64,000 bases of DNA from Vibrio sp. SCSIO 43137 (GTDB lineage Bacteria; Pseudomonadota; Gammaproteobacteria; Enterobacterales; Vibrionaceae): contig NZ_CP116383.1 of the NCBI RefSeq assembly GCF_028201475.1, positions 1,860,001 through 1,924,000 of the forward strand, given 5' to 3'. Made by a program: the position numbers and the translations under genes. Within the stretch, counting starts at the first letter, position 1; each line of letters begins with the position of its first letter. Below the pieces are notes generated by a model. The model ran no database searches. It saw only the letters and a program-made list of their open reading frames with translations, and was not told the DNA's origin. Shown here one piece after another: positions 9,581 to 19,127 of this stretch.

Positions 9581-10759
9581 TCAGATTATTTCGACTGCCA
9601 CAGCCGTTGCTTCACCGCCACCAATACAGAGAGACGCAATACCCCGTTTTCCCCCGCTCTGCTTTAATGCATGAACAAGAGTAACCAGTATCCGGTTGCC
9701 ACTGGCACCAATGGGGTGCCCTAATGCGCACGCCCCGCCTCTCGGGTTAACCTTTTCCGCATCCAGTTCCAGTGCCTTAACCGCATGTTGTGTTACCACG
9801 GCAAAGGCTTCGTTTATCTCCCACAGGTCAACGTCTGATTTCTGCCAGCCGGTCTTATCCAGCAAGGCTTCTATTGCGTTGACCGGTGCGATAGTAAATT
9901 GCTGAGGTTTTCTGGCATGGGTGGCATGAGCAACAATTTTAGCCAGTGGCTGAAGGTTCTGTTGACGGCCAAACTCGGCATCTACCAATACAACCGCAGA
10001 AGCACCGTCTGAAATTGAACTGGAGTTCGCCGCAGTAACGGAACCATCTTTGGCAAAAGCTGGTTTTAGTGTCGGGATCTTATCGATATCCAGCTTCGCC
10101 GGCTGTTCATCGCCTTCAACCAACAAAGTACTTCGTCTGGATTTCACTTCTACCGGCACAATCTCGTCCCGGAACAAGCCATCATTAATAGATTGCTTTG
10201 CCCTGCTCAGTGACTGTTGTGCCCAGCTATCCATACTTTCACGGCTAAAGTTAAACTCCTGCGCCGTCTGCTCAGCATAAACGCCCATCAGGTTACCCTG
10301 ATAAGCGTCCTGTAATCCGTCGTAAAACATATGGTCCAGCACCTGCTCGTGACCAAGACGAAAGCCTTCACGCGCCTTTTTCATCAGATAAGGGGACGCC
10401 GACATATTCTCCATACCGCCCGCGACGACCGCTTTGGCACTGCCTGCATTAATAAGGTCACACGCCAACATCACGGTTTTCATTCCCGATCCGCACACCT
10501 TATTTAATGTGGTTGCACCGATAGATTCCGGTAATCCGGCGCCTAATGCAGCTTGTCTGGCAGGAGCCTGCCCCACTCCTGCTGTCAAGACGCATCCCAT
10601 TAGCACTTCGTCTATTTTCTCGTTTTCGAGCCGGCTCTGCTTCATTGCAGCCTCTATTGCCTTAGCGCCAAGAGTTCCTGCATCGGTAGAGGCTAAAACC
10701 CCCTGAAATGCCCCGATAGGCGTACGCTTAGCGGCAACCAGCCAAATTTCCTTTTTCAT
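9581..10759 (-). CDS. Acetyl-CoA C-acyltransferase (thiolase)
   Basis: Biosynthetic/degradative thiolase of 392 aa. Seen: nucleophilic Cys in [10 protein letters not shown], the GHPIGASG His motif and the C-terminal SLCIGGGEA Cys. First gene of the leftward operon; it can split 2-methylacetoacetyl-CoA (isoleucine) and acetoacetyl-CoA (the end product of the leucine branch in the facing operon). The ORF is open up to 10804, but AAAGG stands 8 bases before the ATG at 10759, and the upstream part covers two probable LiuR sites, so [12 protein letters not shown] is taken as the start. Confidence 0.9.
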   Translation of the reverse strand: MKKEIWLVAAKRTPIGAFQGVLASTDAGTLGAKAIEAAMKQSRLENEKIDEVLMGCVLTAGVGQAPARQAALGAGLPESIGATTLNKVCGSGMKTVMLACDLINAGSAKAVVAGGMENMSASPYLMKKAREGFRLGHEQVLDHMFYDGLQDAYQGNLMGVYAEQTAQEFNFSRESMDSWAQQSLSRAKQSINDGLFRDEIVPVEVKSRRSTLLVEGDEQPAKLDIDKIPTLKPAFAKDGSVTAANSSSISDGASAVVLVDAEFGRQQNLQPLAKIVAHATHARKPQQFTIAPVNAIEALLDKTGWQKSDVDLWEINEAFAVVTQHAVKALELDAEKVNPRGGACALGHPIGASGNRILVTLVHALKQSGGKRGIASLCIGGGEATAVAVEII

Positions 10760-10774
10760 TTTATTAACCTTTCG

Positions 10775-10790
10775 TTGACGTATGCGTAAT
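10775..10790. promoter_or_regulatory. Probable LiuR operator (proximal, imperfect)
   Basis: TTGACGTATGCGTAAT, 13 of 16 matches to the site at 41729. It lies 15 bases upstream of the thiolase ATG, where binding could block transcription. Assignment to LiuR is inferred from motif recurrence and the neighbouring regulator. Confidence 0.55.
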
Positions 10791-10803
10791 AAATATACTA
10801 ACA

Positions 10804-10819
10804 TTTACGTAAACGTCAA
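10804..10819. promoter_or_regulatory. Probable LiuR operator (strong copy)
   Basis: TTTACGTAAACGTCAA, almost the same as the sites at 39891 and 41729. It sits 45 bases upstream of the thiolase start in the divergent region with liuR. It agrees with the LiuR motif I recall from comparative studies of gammaproteobacteria. Confidence 0.75.
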
Positions 10820-10911
10820 GTTAAAGGGTTTGGGTTGTGGTGTTAAGAGTTAACATCAAATGATAAACATTAGCTAATTCAAGGATAAACAGACGCTACA
10901 TTTCATTTACT

Positions 10912-10923
10912 TTAACGTTAACG
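10912..10923. promoter_or_regulatory. Possible LiuR operator near the liuR promoter
   Basis: Perfect palindrome TTAACGTTAACG, 10 of 12 matches to the core TTTACGTAAACG, 46 bases before the liuR ATG. It could serve autoregulation of liuR-liuABCDE. The weaker match makes this tentative. Confidence 0.45.
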
Positions 10924-10969
10924 AGTTATATATTCGTACCGAGTTATACGAAAGTCGAAAGGTTAAGTA

Positions 10970-11356
10970 ATGAATACATACAAAATAAGCGAGCTGGCTA
11001 AAGAATTTGACATTACAACCCGTAGTATCCGCTTTTATGAGGACCTGGGTCTGATTGCTCCCACCCGTAAGGGAAACACGCGCATCTATGACGGGCGTGA
11101 TCGCATCAGGCTGAAACTGATTCTGCGAGGCAAGCGTTTAGGCTTTTCTCTGGCAGATATAAAAGAGCTATTTGAACTCTACGATACGGATCAGAGCACA
11201 GGGCAACTGCGCTACATGATCCAGCTTATCGAAGAGAAGAAAGCCACATTGCAGCAGCAGAGTGACGATATTAAAGCCGTTATGATGGAACTCAATGCCG
11301 CGAAGTCGCGATGTGAAAATGCACTTAAAACCATGGACGATGAAACCATCACCTGA
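10970..11356 (+). CDS. liuR: MerR-family regulator of branched-chain amino acid degradation
   Basis: 128-aa MerR-family regulator. Seen: N-terminal winged HTH (KISELAKEFDITTRSIRFYEDLGLI, about 4-28), the LGFSLADIKELF recognition/linker part, and a long coiled-coil dimerisation helix (about 80-115). No Cys-rich metal site is present, so the effector is likely a CoA ester or another catabolite. It is the first gene of the liuABCDE operon and divergent from the valine/isoleucine operon, exactly the position of LiuR in related bacteria. The recurrent 16-bp palindromes in this window are its probable targets. Confidence 0.88.
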   Translation: MNTYKISELAKEFDITTRSIRFYEDLGLIAPTRKGNTRIYDGRDRIRLKLILRGKRLGFSLADIKELFELYDTDQSTGQLRYMIQLIEEKKATLQQQSDDIKAVMMELNAAKSRCENALKTMDDETIT

Positions 11357-11401
11357 CCGATAAATTGACAAGGTGGTTGGTTTCAGGAAAAAGGATACAA
11401 A

Positions 11402-12571
11402 ATGAAATCGACCTACTCTTCGTTAAACTTCGGTTACGATGCCACTATTGAAATGCTGCGTGAGCAAATCAACCACTTCGCAGCAACAGAAATCGCTCCT
11501 CTCGCACAGTCTATCGACCAATCCAATGAATTTCCTAACCAGTTATGGAGCAAACTGGGTGAGATGGGTCTGCTTGGTGTTACCATCAGTGAAGAGTTTG
11601 GCGGTGCCGATATGGGCTATCTTGCCCACGTTGTCGCCATGGAAGAGATAAGCCGTGCGTCCGCTTCTGTCGGCCTGAGTTACGGCGCTCACTCCAACCT
11701 CTGTGTTAACCAGATTTACCGCAACGGTACTCAGGCTCAGAAAGAAAAATACCTTCCTAAACTTATCTCCGGTGAACATGTCGGTGCCCTTGCCATGAGT
11801 GAGCCGGGTGCCGGTTCCGATGTGGTCTCCATGCAACTTAAGGCCGAACGCCGTGGCGATGTCTATGTACTGAACGGCAATAAGATGTGGATCACCAACG
11901 GGCCTGATGCTTCTACTTATGTGGTTTACGCCAAAACCAACCCTGAACTGAACTCCAAAGGCATCACCGCCTTTATTATCGAGCGCGGCTTTGCCGGTTT
12001 CACTCAGGCGCAGAAACTGGACAAGCTGGGTATGCGCGGCTCCAACACTTGTGAACTGGTGTTTCAGGACTGCGAAGTACCGGTAGAAAACATCCTCGGC
12101 ATTGAAAACGGCGGGGTAAAAGTACTGATGAGCGGGCTGGATTATGAACGCGCCGTTCTGGCTGGCGGCCCACTGGGCATTATGCAAGCCTGTATGGATA
12201 TCGTGGTGCCTTATATTCACGACCGTAAACAGTTTGGTAAATCTATCGGTCAGTTCCAGCTCGTGCAGGGCAAAGTGGCCGATATGTATACCCGCATGAA
12301 TGCAGCCAAAGCTTATGTTTATGCTGTTGCCGCCGCCTGTGACCGCGGTGAAACCACCCGTAAAGATGCTGCCGGAGCCATTCTGTACAGTGCCGAATTA
12401 GCAACACAAATGGCACTTGATGCTATCCAGCTTCTGGGCGGAAACGGCTATATCAACGAGTTTGATACCGGACGCCTGCTCAGGGATGCCAAGTTATATG
12501 AAATCGGCGCGGGAACATCAGAAATCCGCCGAATGCTGATTGGCCGTGAACTGTTTGATGAAAGTGCTTAA
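11402..12571 (+). CDS. liuA: Isovaleryl-CoA dehydrogenase
   Basis: FAD enzyme, 389 aa, converts isovaleryl-CoA to 3-methylcrotonyl-CoA in leucine degradation. Seen: [47 protein letters not shown] and the C-terminal [19 protein letters not shown] typical of acyl-CoA dehydrogenases. The order liuR-liuA-liuB-liuC-liuD-liuE identifies it more strongly than motifs alone. AAAAAGGAT precedes the ATG, 45 bases after liuR. Electrons would pass to ETF. Confidence 0.93.
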   Translation: MKSTYSSLNFGYDATIEMLREQINHFAATEIAPLAQSIDQSNEFPNQLWSKLGEMGLLGVTISEEFGGADMGYLAHVVAMEEISRASASVGLSYGAHSNLCVNQIYRNGTQAQKEKYLPKLISGEHVGALAMSEPGAGSDVVSMQLKAERRGDVYVLNGNKMWITNGPDASTYVVYAKTNPELNSKGITAFIIERGFAGFTQAQKLDKLGMRGSNTCELVFQDCEVPVENILGIENGGVKVLMSGLDYERAVLAGGPLGIMQACMDIVVPYIHDRKQFGKSIGQFQLVQGKVADMYTRMNAAKAYVYAVAAACDRGETTRKDAAGAILYSAELATQMALDAIQLLGGNGYINEFDTGRLLRDAKLYEIGAGTSEIRRMLIGRELFDESA

Positions 12572-12658
12572 CCCAGCTTAAGCAAAAAACTTTTTATTAA
12601 CACAAACAGTTTACTAAAGAAGGCGCACTAACCTGCGCCGGAAGGAGAAACAGCAACC

Positions 12659-14266
12659 ATGACTTTGCTATCCAGTAAAATTAATACTCAGTCAGAGCAG
12701 TATCAAAACAACTATCGCTCAATGGCGTCACTGGTCGATCAGCTCTACACGGTGACCAACCAGATTGAAGACGGCGGCGGTGAAGCTGCCCGCCAGCACC
12801 AGCAGAAAAAAGGCAAGCTACCGGTAAGGGAACGTATTCTTGCCCTGCTCGACCCCGGCTCATCATTCCTTGAAGTCGGCCAGTTTGCCGGCTGGGATGT
12901 CTACCCCGATTATGTACCCTGCGCTGGTGTAGTCGCTGGTATCGGTGTGGTTAAAGGTACCGAATGTATGATAGTCGCCAACGACGTTACCGTTAAAGGC
13001 GGCAGCTACTACCCGCTAACCGTTAAGAAACACCTGCGTGCACAGGAAATCGCCGACAAATGCCGCCTGCCCTGTATCTATCTGGTGGATTCCGGCGGCG
13101 CTAACCTGCCCCGTCAGGATGAAGTGTTCCCCGATAAAGATCACTTTGGCCGCATCTTCTACAATCAGGCACGTATGTCGGCCAAAGGCATCCCTCAGAT
13201 AGCCGTAGTAATGGGCTTATGTACCGCTGGTGGTGCCTATGTTCCGGCCATGTGTGATGTCTCCATTATTGTTAAGCAACAAGGCACTATCTTCCTTGCC
13301 GGTCCGCCGCTGGTTAAGGCCGCTACCGGAGAAGAGGTAAGTGCAGAAGATCTTGGCGGCGCCGATGTTCACTGCCGCGTCTCAGGCGTAGCCGACTACT
13401 ATGCGGAAAATGATAACCACGCCCTCGACCTTGCCCGTCAGGCTCTGTCCCAGATAAACCACGTTAAACCGGCACAACTTAAAACCAAAGCGGTTCAGCC
13501 ACCAAGGTTTGATGCACGGGAGCTGTACGGTGTGGTCGGAACGGATCTTAAAAAACCGTTTGATGTAAAAGAGGTAATCGCCCGCATCGTCGACGACTCC
13601 CAGTTCGACGAATTTAAAGCCCTGTTTGGTGAAACCCTTGTGTGTGGCTTTGCCCATATCCACGGCTATCCGGTGGGGATAGTGGCCAATAACGGCATTC
13701 TGTTTTCAGAGTCCGCCCAGAAAGGCGCTCACTTTATCGAGCTATGCGCCCAACGGAAGATCCCGCTGGTATTTCTGCAAAACATTACCGGTTTTATGGT
13801 CGGCCAGAAATATGAGGCAGAAGGTATCGCCAAGCACGGGGCGAAAATGGTAACCGCCGTGGCCTGTGCCGATGTGCCGAAATTTACCATTATTATCGGT
13901 GGTTCCTACGGTGCCGGTAACTACGGCATGTGTGGCCGCGCCTATGACCCGACCATGATGTGGATGTGGCCAAACGCCAGAATCTCAGTAATGGGCGGCG
14001 ATCAGGCTGCCGGAGTCATGGCGCAGGTAACACGGGATATTAAGAAGCGTAAGGGAGAACCATGGAGTCAGGAGCAGGAAGAGAGCTTTAAACAGCCTAT
14101 TATCGAGCAGTACCAGACTCAGAGCCACGCTTACTACGCCAGCGCAAGATTATGGGATGACGGCATTATCGATCCGGAAAAAACCCGTGATGTACTGGGT
14201 ATCGCTATCTCGGCCTCACTGAATGCGCCTATTGAAGAGAGCAAATTCGGCATCTTCAGGATGTAA
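12659..14266 (+). CDS. liuB: 3-methylcrotonyl-CoA carboxylase, carboxyltransferase (beta) subunit
   Basis: 535-aa carboxyltransferase. With biotin-bearing LiuD it carboxylates 3-methylcrotonyl-CoA to 3-methylglutaconyl-CoA. Seen: [21 protein letters not shown] and [13 protein letters not shown] in the N-terminal half, [20 protein letters not shown] and [16 protein letters not shown] in the C-terminal half, all typical of MCC beta. GGAG is present 11 bases before the ATG; a small hairpin GGCGCA-CTAACC-TGCGCC at about 12621-12640 lies just upstream of it. Confidence 0.94.
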   Translation: MTLLSSKINTQSEQYQNNYRSMASLVDQLYTVTNQIEDGGGEAARQHQQKKGKLPVRERILALLDPGSSFLEVGQFAGWDVYPDYVPCAGVVAGIGVVKGTECMIVANDVTVKGGSYYPLTVKKHLRAQEIADKCRLPCIYLVDSGGANLPRQDEVFPDKDHFGRIFYNQARMSAKGIPQIAVVMGLCTAGGAYVPAMCDVSIIVKQQGTIFLAGPPLVKAATGEEVSAEDLGGADVHCRVSGVADYYAENDNHALDLARQALSQINHVKPAQLKTKAVQPPRFDARELYGVVGTDLKKPFDVKEVIARIVDDSQFDEFKALFGETLVCGFAHIHGYPVGIVANNGILFSESAQKGAHFIELCAQRKIPLVFLQNITGFMVGQKYEAEGIAKHGAKMVTAVACADVPKFTIIIGGSYGAGNYGMCGRAYDPTMMWMWPNARISVMGGDQAAGVMAQVTRDIKKRKGEPWSQEQEESFKQPIIEQYQTQSHAYYASARLWDDGIIDPEKTRDVLGIAISASLNAPIEESKFGIFRM

Positions 14267-14299
14267 CCACCGGAAAACCATGGAAAACAGGAACTGAGT

Positions 14300-15082
14300 A
14301 TGACGGAACTACTGGTAGAAAAAGATTCAAACGGCGTTGCCCGGGTCACCCTGAACAGGCCGGAGAAATACAACGCTTTTAATGATCAAATCATCGCCTC
14401 TCTGATAGAAGTGCTGAACGGCCTTGAGCAGGACGATAGCATTATCGCACTTGTACTAAAGGCAGAAGGAAAGCACTTCTCCGCCGGAGCAGACCTTAAA
14501 TGGATGCGCTCAATGGCAGAGAAAACCGAGGCAGAAAACCTGCAGGATGCAAGACAACTCGCCCTGCTGTTAAGCACCCTTGATAACTTCAGCCGCCCAA
14601 CCATTGCCATGGTTCAGGGTGCGGCATTTGGTGGCGCACTCGGGCTAGTCTGCTGCTGCGATATTGCCATAGGTACACCGGACAGTCACTTCTGCCTCAG
14701 TGAAGTAAAACTAGGTCTGATCCCGGCCACCATCAGCCCGTACGTGATCAGGACAATGGGACAGAGGCAGAGCCGACGCTACTTTGTCACCGCAGAGCTG
14801 ATTGACGCCAGAACGGCGCAGCAACTGGGCATACTGCACGCCCTTTCTGATAATGCAGAACAGTCGGTACAAGCCCTGCTGCAACAGATACAGAACAACA
14901 GCCCGCAGGCAGTAAAAGCGGCTAAACAGCTCTGCCTCACCTGCCACAACCAGCCTATTGATGAATCCATTATTGAATACACCAGCCAAGCCATTGCTGA
15001 GATCCGGGTTTCAGCGGAAGGTCAGGAAGGGTTGAACGCCTTTTTCGACAAGCGCCCTGCCAGTTGGAGGAAACATGATTAA
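14300..15082 (+). CDS. liuC: Methylglutaconyl-CoA hydratase
   Basis: Crotonase-family enzyme, 260 aa, hydrates 3-methylglutaconyl-CoA to HMG-CoA. Seen: FSAGADLKWMRSMAEK (CoA/oxyanion motif with the KWM pattern usual in LiuC) and GAAFGGALGLVCCCDIAI, then SEVKLGLIPATISPYV. It lies between liuB and liuD, and its end overlaps the liuD start by 8 bases, which suggests coupled translation. Confidence 0.92.
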   Translation: MTELLVEKDSNGVARVTLNRPEKYNAFNDQIIASLIEVLNGLEQDDSIIALVLKAEGKHFSAGADLKWMRSMAEKTEAENLQDARQLALLLSTLDNFSRPTIAMVQGAAFGGALGLVCCCDIAIGTPDSHFCLSEVKLGLIPATISPYVIRTMGQRQSRRYFVTAELIDARTAQQLGILHALSDNAEQSVQALLQQIQNNSPQAVKAAKQLCLTCHNQPIDESIIEYTSQAIAEIRVSAEGQEGLNAFFDKRPASWRKHD

Positions 15083-17096
15083 ACGAGTATTAATTGCCAA
15101 CCGGGGTGAAATTGCCTGTCGGGTCATAGCCAGTGCAAAGAAAATGGCCATTGAGACAGTGGCAGTCTATTCAGATGCAGACAGAACAAGTCAGCATGTT
15201 ATTCAGGCCGATTATGCCGAATATATCGGCCCCTCGCCTGCCTCTGAGTCCTATCTGGTTATCGATAAGATCATTCAGGCAGCTAAAAAATGGCAGGCAG
15301 ATGCCATTCACCCGGGCTACGGGTTCCTTTCTGAAAATGCTGAAATGGCCAAAGCGTGTGAAGCCAACAATATCCGCTTTATCGGCCCGCCTGCAGCTGC
15401 CATTGATAAAATGGGCTCAAAATCTCAGGCCAAAGCCATTATGGCCGGCGCCAACGTTCCGCTGGTGCCCGGCTACCACGGCAAAGACAACAGTAAAGAG
15501 ACCTTAATAGCTGAAGCCGACAAAATCGGTTATCCGGTGATGCTAAAAGCCACCCTTGGCGGCGGCGGTAAAGGCATGCGGGTGGTCAACAGCCATAGTG
15601 AAATGCCGGCAGCCATTGACGGCGCACAGCGGGAAGCCCTGTCCAGCTTTGGCAACAGCGAAATGTTGATTGAGAAATGCATTATCAAACCGCGCCATGT
15701 CGAGGTGCAGGTTTTTGCTGATACCCACGGTAACTGCTTATACCTTTCTGACCGCGACTGCTCTATTCAGCGCCGCCACCAGAAGGTGGTTGAAGAAGCA
15801 CCCGCGCCCGGTTTGTCAGATCAGCTTCGTCAACAGATGGGTGAAGCCGCAGTTCTGGCCGCCAAAGCCATCAACTATGTTGGCGCAGGTACGGTCGAAT
15901 TCTTACTGGATAGCTCCGGTCACTTCTATTTTATGGAGATGAATACCCGCCTGCAGGTAGAACATCCCGTTACTGAAATGATTACCGGAATCGACTTAGT
16001 CGACTGGCAGTTCCGTGTTGCCTCAGGTGAACCTCTGCCCATAACACAGCAGCAGATCAGCCATAACGGCCACGCCATTGAGCTGAGAATTTACGCCGAA
16101 GATGCCGATAACGGTTTTATGCCTTCGACGGGCAAAATCACCCGTATGCAGGAACCAAAAGCTGACCGTTACGTTAGGCTGGACAGCGGCGTAACCGAGG
16201 GAGATGTGATTAGCGAATATTACGACCCGATGATCAGCAAACTGATTGTGTGGGGACAAGACCGCAATATCGCCACCAGCAGACTAAAAAAAGCCCTGAG
16301 CGAGTACCATATTCAGGGAGTGACCACCAATATCGGCTATATGCACTCCATTATCTCTCTATCCGCCTTTACTGAAACCAAGCTGGATACGGATTTTCTT
16401 ATCACTCATGAACAGGCGATTGAACAGCAACACCATGTAGATGATGCCGCTTGGCTGATGATGGCGGCAGCGGCACGATGGCAAAAATTGAACGAACAAA
16501 CTGATAGCGAACTCGCCTCACCTAACCGGCAGGGCTTTAGGTTATCGCCCGCTAACCTGTTCCGTTTTAACTTCAGTGATCAGCATAACCATCAGTTAAT
16601 ACTGCGCTCTGAAAACAACCAAGGTAACGACGGGTTTAGTGTCACTATTTCTGATCTCAGCGAAGAGCAATCCACACATACTCTTTCTGTGCTCAACAGC
16701 GGTGAGGAGATGCTGATTGAAGCGGATGGTAAGCGTTATAAGTTTATGGCCGACAGCGATGAACAGAGCACTGCGGTTTTCTATCAGGGTCAGCAACGTA
16801 GTTACCAACACCATGCTAACTATGAATCAGACGATTCCGGCAGTGATGAGCTGCACCCGACGGCACCGCTAAACGGTATTGTCTCTGCCATTCTGGTAAA
16901 CAAAGGCGACAAGGTGAAAGCCGGAGATCCTCTGCTGGTGATGGAAGCGATGAAGATGGAGTACACCATCAGCTCTTCCCAGCATGCTTTGGTGGATGAG
17001 GTTCTTTTCCAGTTGGGCGATCAGGTTCAACACGGCTCGGTACTGGTTAATCTATCCCCTTGTGACCAGCTTTCAACCAGTGAAGTGGAGGCGTGA
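15075..17096 (+). CDS. liuD: 3-methylcrotonyl-CoA carboxylase, biotin (alpha) subunit
   Basis: 673-aa biotin carboxylase/carrier fusion. Seen: N-terminal RVLIANRGEIACRV, ATP-grasp loop GGGGKGMRVV (about 157-166), MEMNTRLQVEHPVTE, and a C-terminal biotinyl domain with EAMKM whose Lys627 carries biotin. A variable linker region (about 450-590) separates the two parts, as in MCC alpha. It supplies carboxybiotin to LiuB. Its start overlaps liuC and its end nearly touches liuE, so the genes are co-translated. Confidence 0.94.
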   Translation: MIKRVLIANRGEIACRVIASAKKMAIETVAVYSDADRTSQHVIQADYAEYIGPSPASESYLVIDKIIQAAKKWQADAIHPGYGFLSENAEMAKACEANNIRFIGPPAAAIDKMGSKSQAKAIMAGANVPLVPGYHGKDNSKETLIAEADKIGYPVMLKATLGGGGKGMRVVNSHSEMPAAIDGAQREALSSFGNSEMLIEKCIIKPRHVEVQVFADTHGNCLYLSDRDCSIQRRHQKVVEEAPAPGLSDQLRQQMGEAAVLAAKAINYVGAGTVEFLLDSSGHFYFMEMNTRLQVEHPVTEMITGIDLVDWQFRVASGEPLPITQQQISHNGHAIELRIYAEDADNGFMPSTGKITRMQEPKADRYVRLDSGVTEGDVISEYYDPMISKLIVWGQDRNIATSRLKKALSEYHIQGVTTNIGYMHSIISLSAFTETKLDTDFLITHEQAIEQQHHVDDAAWLMMAAAARWQKLNEQTDSELASPNRQGFRLSPANLFRFNFSDQHNHQLILRSENNQGNDGFSVTISDLSEEQSTHTLSVLNSGEEMLIEADGKRYKFMADSDEQSTAVFYQGQQRSYQHHANYESDDSGSDELHPTAPLNGIVSAILVNKGDKVKAGDPLLVMEAMKMEYTISSSQHALVDEVLFQLGDQVQHGSVLVNLSPCDQLSTSEVEA

Positions 17097-17098
17097 TT

Positions 17099-18013
17099 AT
17101 GTTACCCACTCAGGCAAATTTGCCCACTCAGGTAAACATAGTAGAAGTAGGCCCACGCGACGGCCTGCAAAACGAAGCCGCCGTATCACTGGAAGCAAAA
17201 ATCCGGCTTATCGACCAGCTTAGCCAAAGCGGGTTAAAGCATATTGAATCCGGCTCGTTTGTGTCACCCAAATGGGTGCCACAGATGGCCGATTCGGAGC
17301 AGGTTTTTACCGGAATAAAGCGCAAAAGCGATGTGGTGTACAGCGCCCTGACCCCCAATATGGCAGGGCTTGAACGGGCACTGGCCTGCGAAGTAAACCA
17401 GATAGCAGTATTTGTCTCCGCGTCTGAAAGCTTTAGCCGGAAGAACATTAACTGCTCAATCAGCGAGAGCATTAAACGCTTTGAACCTATTATGGATCTG
17501 GCAAAGCAGCGTAGTATTCCGGTAAGGGGCTACCTCTCCTGCACCATGGTTTGCCCTTACGAGGGCGCTATATCTGTCAGTCAAACTACCGCTATCGCCA
17601 AAGAGCTGTATGAGATGGGCTGCTACGAAGTCTCACTAGGTGACACCGTTGGTAAGGCAACACCCAACCTTGTTGCCGCCATGCTGGACAGTTTGCTTCA
17701 GCAGCTTGCAAAAGAGACGCTCGCTGTTCATTTTCACGATACCTGGGGACAAGCACTGGCGAACATCTATCAGGCACTCACCATGGGCATCAACACCATA
17801 GACAGTGCTGTAGCTGGCTTAGGCGGCTGCCCTTATGCCAACGGAGCCAGCGGTAACGTTGCTACAGAAGAAGTGCTCTACCTCTGCCAGCAAATGGGCA
17901 TAGAAACCGGTGTCGATCTGGCAACAGTAAACCAAGCTGGCTGGGAGATCTGTAACGCCTTAGGCAGAGAACCAGTTTCTAAGGTTGCCTTGGCGCTGGG
18001 GAGGCCGGAGTAA
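17099..18013 (+). CDS. liuE: Hydroxymethylglutaryl-CoA lyase
   Basis: Splits HMG-CoA into acetyl-CoA and acetoacetate, the last leucine step. Seen: EVGPRDGLQNE (metal/catalytic Arg), SLGDTVGKATP, HFHDTWGQALAN, and AGLGGCPYANGASGNVATE with the catalytic Cys. A GTG at 17093 opens the ORF, but GGAGG at 17087-17091 is one base from it and seven from the ATG at 17099, so the ATG is used (304 aa). No acetoacetate CoA-transferase gene follows; acetoacetate must be activated elsewhere. Confidence 0.93.
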   Translation: MLPTQANLPTQVNIVEVGPRDGLQNEAAVSLEAKIRLIDQLSQSGLKHIESGSFVSPKWVPQMADSEQVFTGIKRKSDVVYSALTPNMAGLERALACEVNQIAVFVSASESFSRKNINCSISESIKRFEPIMDLAKQRSIPVRGYLSCTMVCPYEGAISVSQTTAIAKELYEMGCYEVSLGDTVGKATPNLVAAMLDSLLQQLAKETLAVHFHDTWGQALANIYQALTMGINTIDSAVAGLGGCPYANGASGNVATEEVLYLCQQMGIETGVDLATVNQAGWEICNALGREPVSKVALALGRPE

Positions 18014-18074
18014 GGGAAGGTTTAGCTGTAAGTATCAAGGTATTGCTGTTTTACAAACATGAATGCCTTGATGC

Positions 18075-18626
18075 TTAAACGATACACGTATACAAAGTAA
18101 CCAATGACTCATTTGCGTTATCAATAAGAACATCAAATCCATGTTGGCTATAATGCCTAATTAACTCTTCAGAACGCTCACATTCCAGTATAACGGTACG
18201 CCCGCCAACCAGATCTTTTGCCTGATCAATTATGGCGTAAATTTCATCAAGTATATCTTGCAACCGAATAGGGTTGCTTTCTATTGAATAGTTCTTCCCT
18301 ATCTGCCCAATAAGGTATGTCCGAATACTTTCAGATGATTTACTTATACCATCCAATTTCTTAATTTTTGTCTTGGAAATAGTCGAACAAATTAATGAAA
18401 CGTCCTTAAAGGACAAAGAAAAATAAGCAAGTATATCACCTACTTCAGTGTCAATGATCAGGTAAGTTCTGGAATTATCGCTTTGTTCGAATCGTATGGC
18501 TTTGGTTTTAAGGAACTGTTCTACATCGGAGTTTTTAGGGCAGGAAAAAGAGGATAAAAGCTTTCGACATTCATCTTCATCAAAAGCTTTTATCAGTTTT
18601 CTAAGTTTGACAATTTGCGTCTTAAT
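18075..18626 (-). CDS. GNAT-fold toxin-like acetyltransferase with no normal start codon
   Basis: The open frame encodes a complete GNAT-like protein of about 183 aa. Seen: SRTYLIIDTE and ILAYFSLSFK (beta strands), LVGGRTVILECE, and RHYSQHGFDVL at the C-terminus, typical of single-domain GNAT proteins. There is no ATG, GTG or TTG between the upstream in-frame stop (18645-18647) and a TTG at 18416, and starting at 18416 would remove the N-terminal half of the fold. Best candidate is ATT at 18626 with GGAAGGGA seven bases before it; ATT at 18614 or CTG at 18596 (overlapping the antitoxin stop) are alternatives. It follows and overlaps a small charged-protein gene, the layout of a type II toxin-antitoxin pair. 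Acetylation target unknown. Confidence 0.6.
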   Translation of the reverse strand: MKTQIVKLRKLIKAFDEDECRKLLSSFSCPKNSDVEQFLKTKAIRFEQSDNSRTYLIIDTEVGDILAYFSLSFKDVSLICSTISKTKIKKLDGISKSSESIRTYLIGQIGKNYSIESNPIRLQDILDEIYAIIDQAKDLVGGRTVILECERSEELIRHYSQHGFDVLIDNANESLVTLYTCIV

Positions 18627-18769
18627 AGGTTGATCCCTTCCGACTCATCAGACTTATAATCTCTCTTCTTAATTGAGATTTTTCTCGGGTGGACAGTTGC
18701 CCGCTTCAACTTTTGAATAACCTCTTTGTCGGTTACGGTAAAGTCTTTATCAAATGAAGTTGTCGCCAT
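18593..18769 (-). CDS. Small antitoxin-like protein upstream of the GNAT gene
   Basis: 58-aa charged protein beginning MATTSFDKDFTVTDKE and ending RRKLSNLEN. ATG at 18769 has GGAGT six bases before it. Its stop codon lies inside the GNAT frame, so translation of the two is probably coupled. It resembles the short unnamed proteins I recall just upstream of GNAT toxins in many bacteria; no DNA-binding motif is obvious. A TATAAT-like box lies on the minus strand at about 18803-18808. The antitoxin role is inferred from position and size. Confidence 0.65.
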   Translation of the reverse strand: MATTSFDKDFTVTDKEVIQKLKRATVHPRKISIKKRDYKSDESEGINLLRRKLSNLEN

Positions 18770-19127
18770 AAGCTAACTCCTGTCATGTTGTGTCGCTTGT
18801 TAATTATACAATTCACAGTAACTGAGTTCTACCTTACCCCTGACTCCCTAACCATAAAATACGACTGATACTTTATAGTCACTCGCATATTTTGTGTTGC
18901 TATATACGACAAAACTGTGCTCTGAGCTGTGGCGTTCCAATCACACTGAAGTAAAGTCGAACGGTTTAGTCCCTTTTGGGAAGCAAACCACTCCATGAAC
19001 GCCGACTAATCGTTGCGACGCTCTGCGTCGCAATGCGTATCTTGGGATAAGGTGAGTGCGAATTATAGAATAGAAGCCGCTTAGAATATTTAAACAAAGA
19101 TCAGAAGCTCACTTGCTAAACGCAAAC
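18770..19127. other. Gene-free stretch with a perfect hairpin
   Basis: 358 bases between two TA-like modules. The only clear structure is TTGCGACGC-TCT-GCGTCGCAA at 19013-19033, a 9-bp perfect stem with a three-base loop. There is no adjacent T-run, no attC-like core sites and no ORF with a good ribosome site. The probable promoter of the small antitoxin-like gene is at its left end. Confidence 0.5.

Noticed and set aside
11543..12220. Long open frame (225 codons) on the minus strand inside liuA
   Set aside because: It is antisense to a clear acyl-CoA dehydrogenase with full motifs; no ribosome site or protein family supports it.
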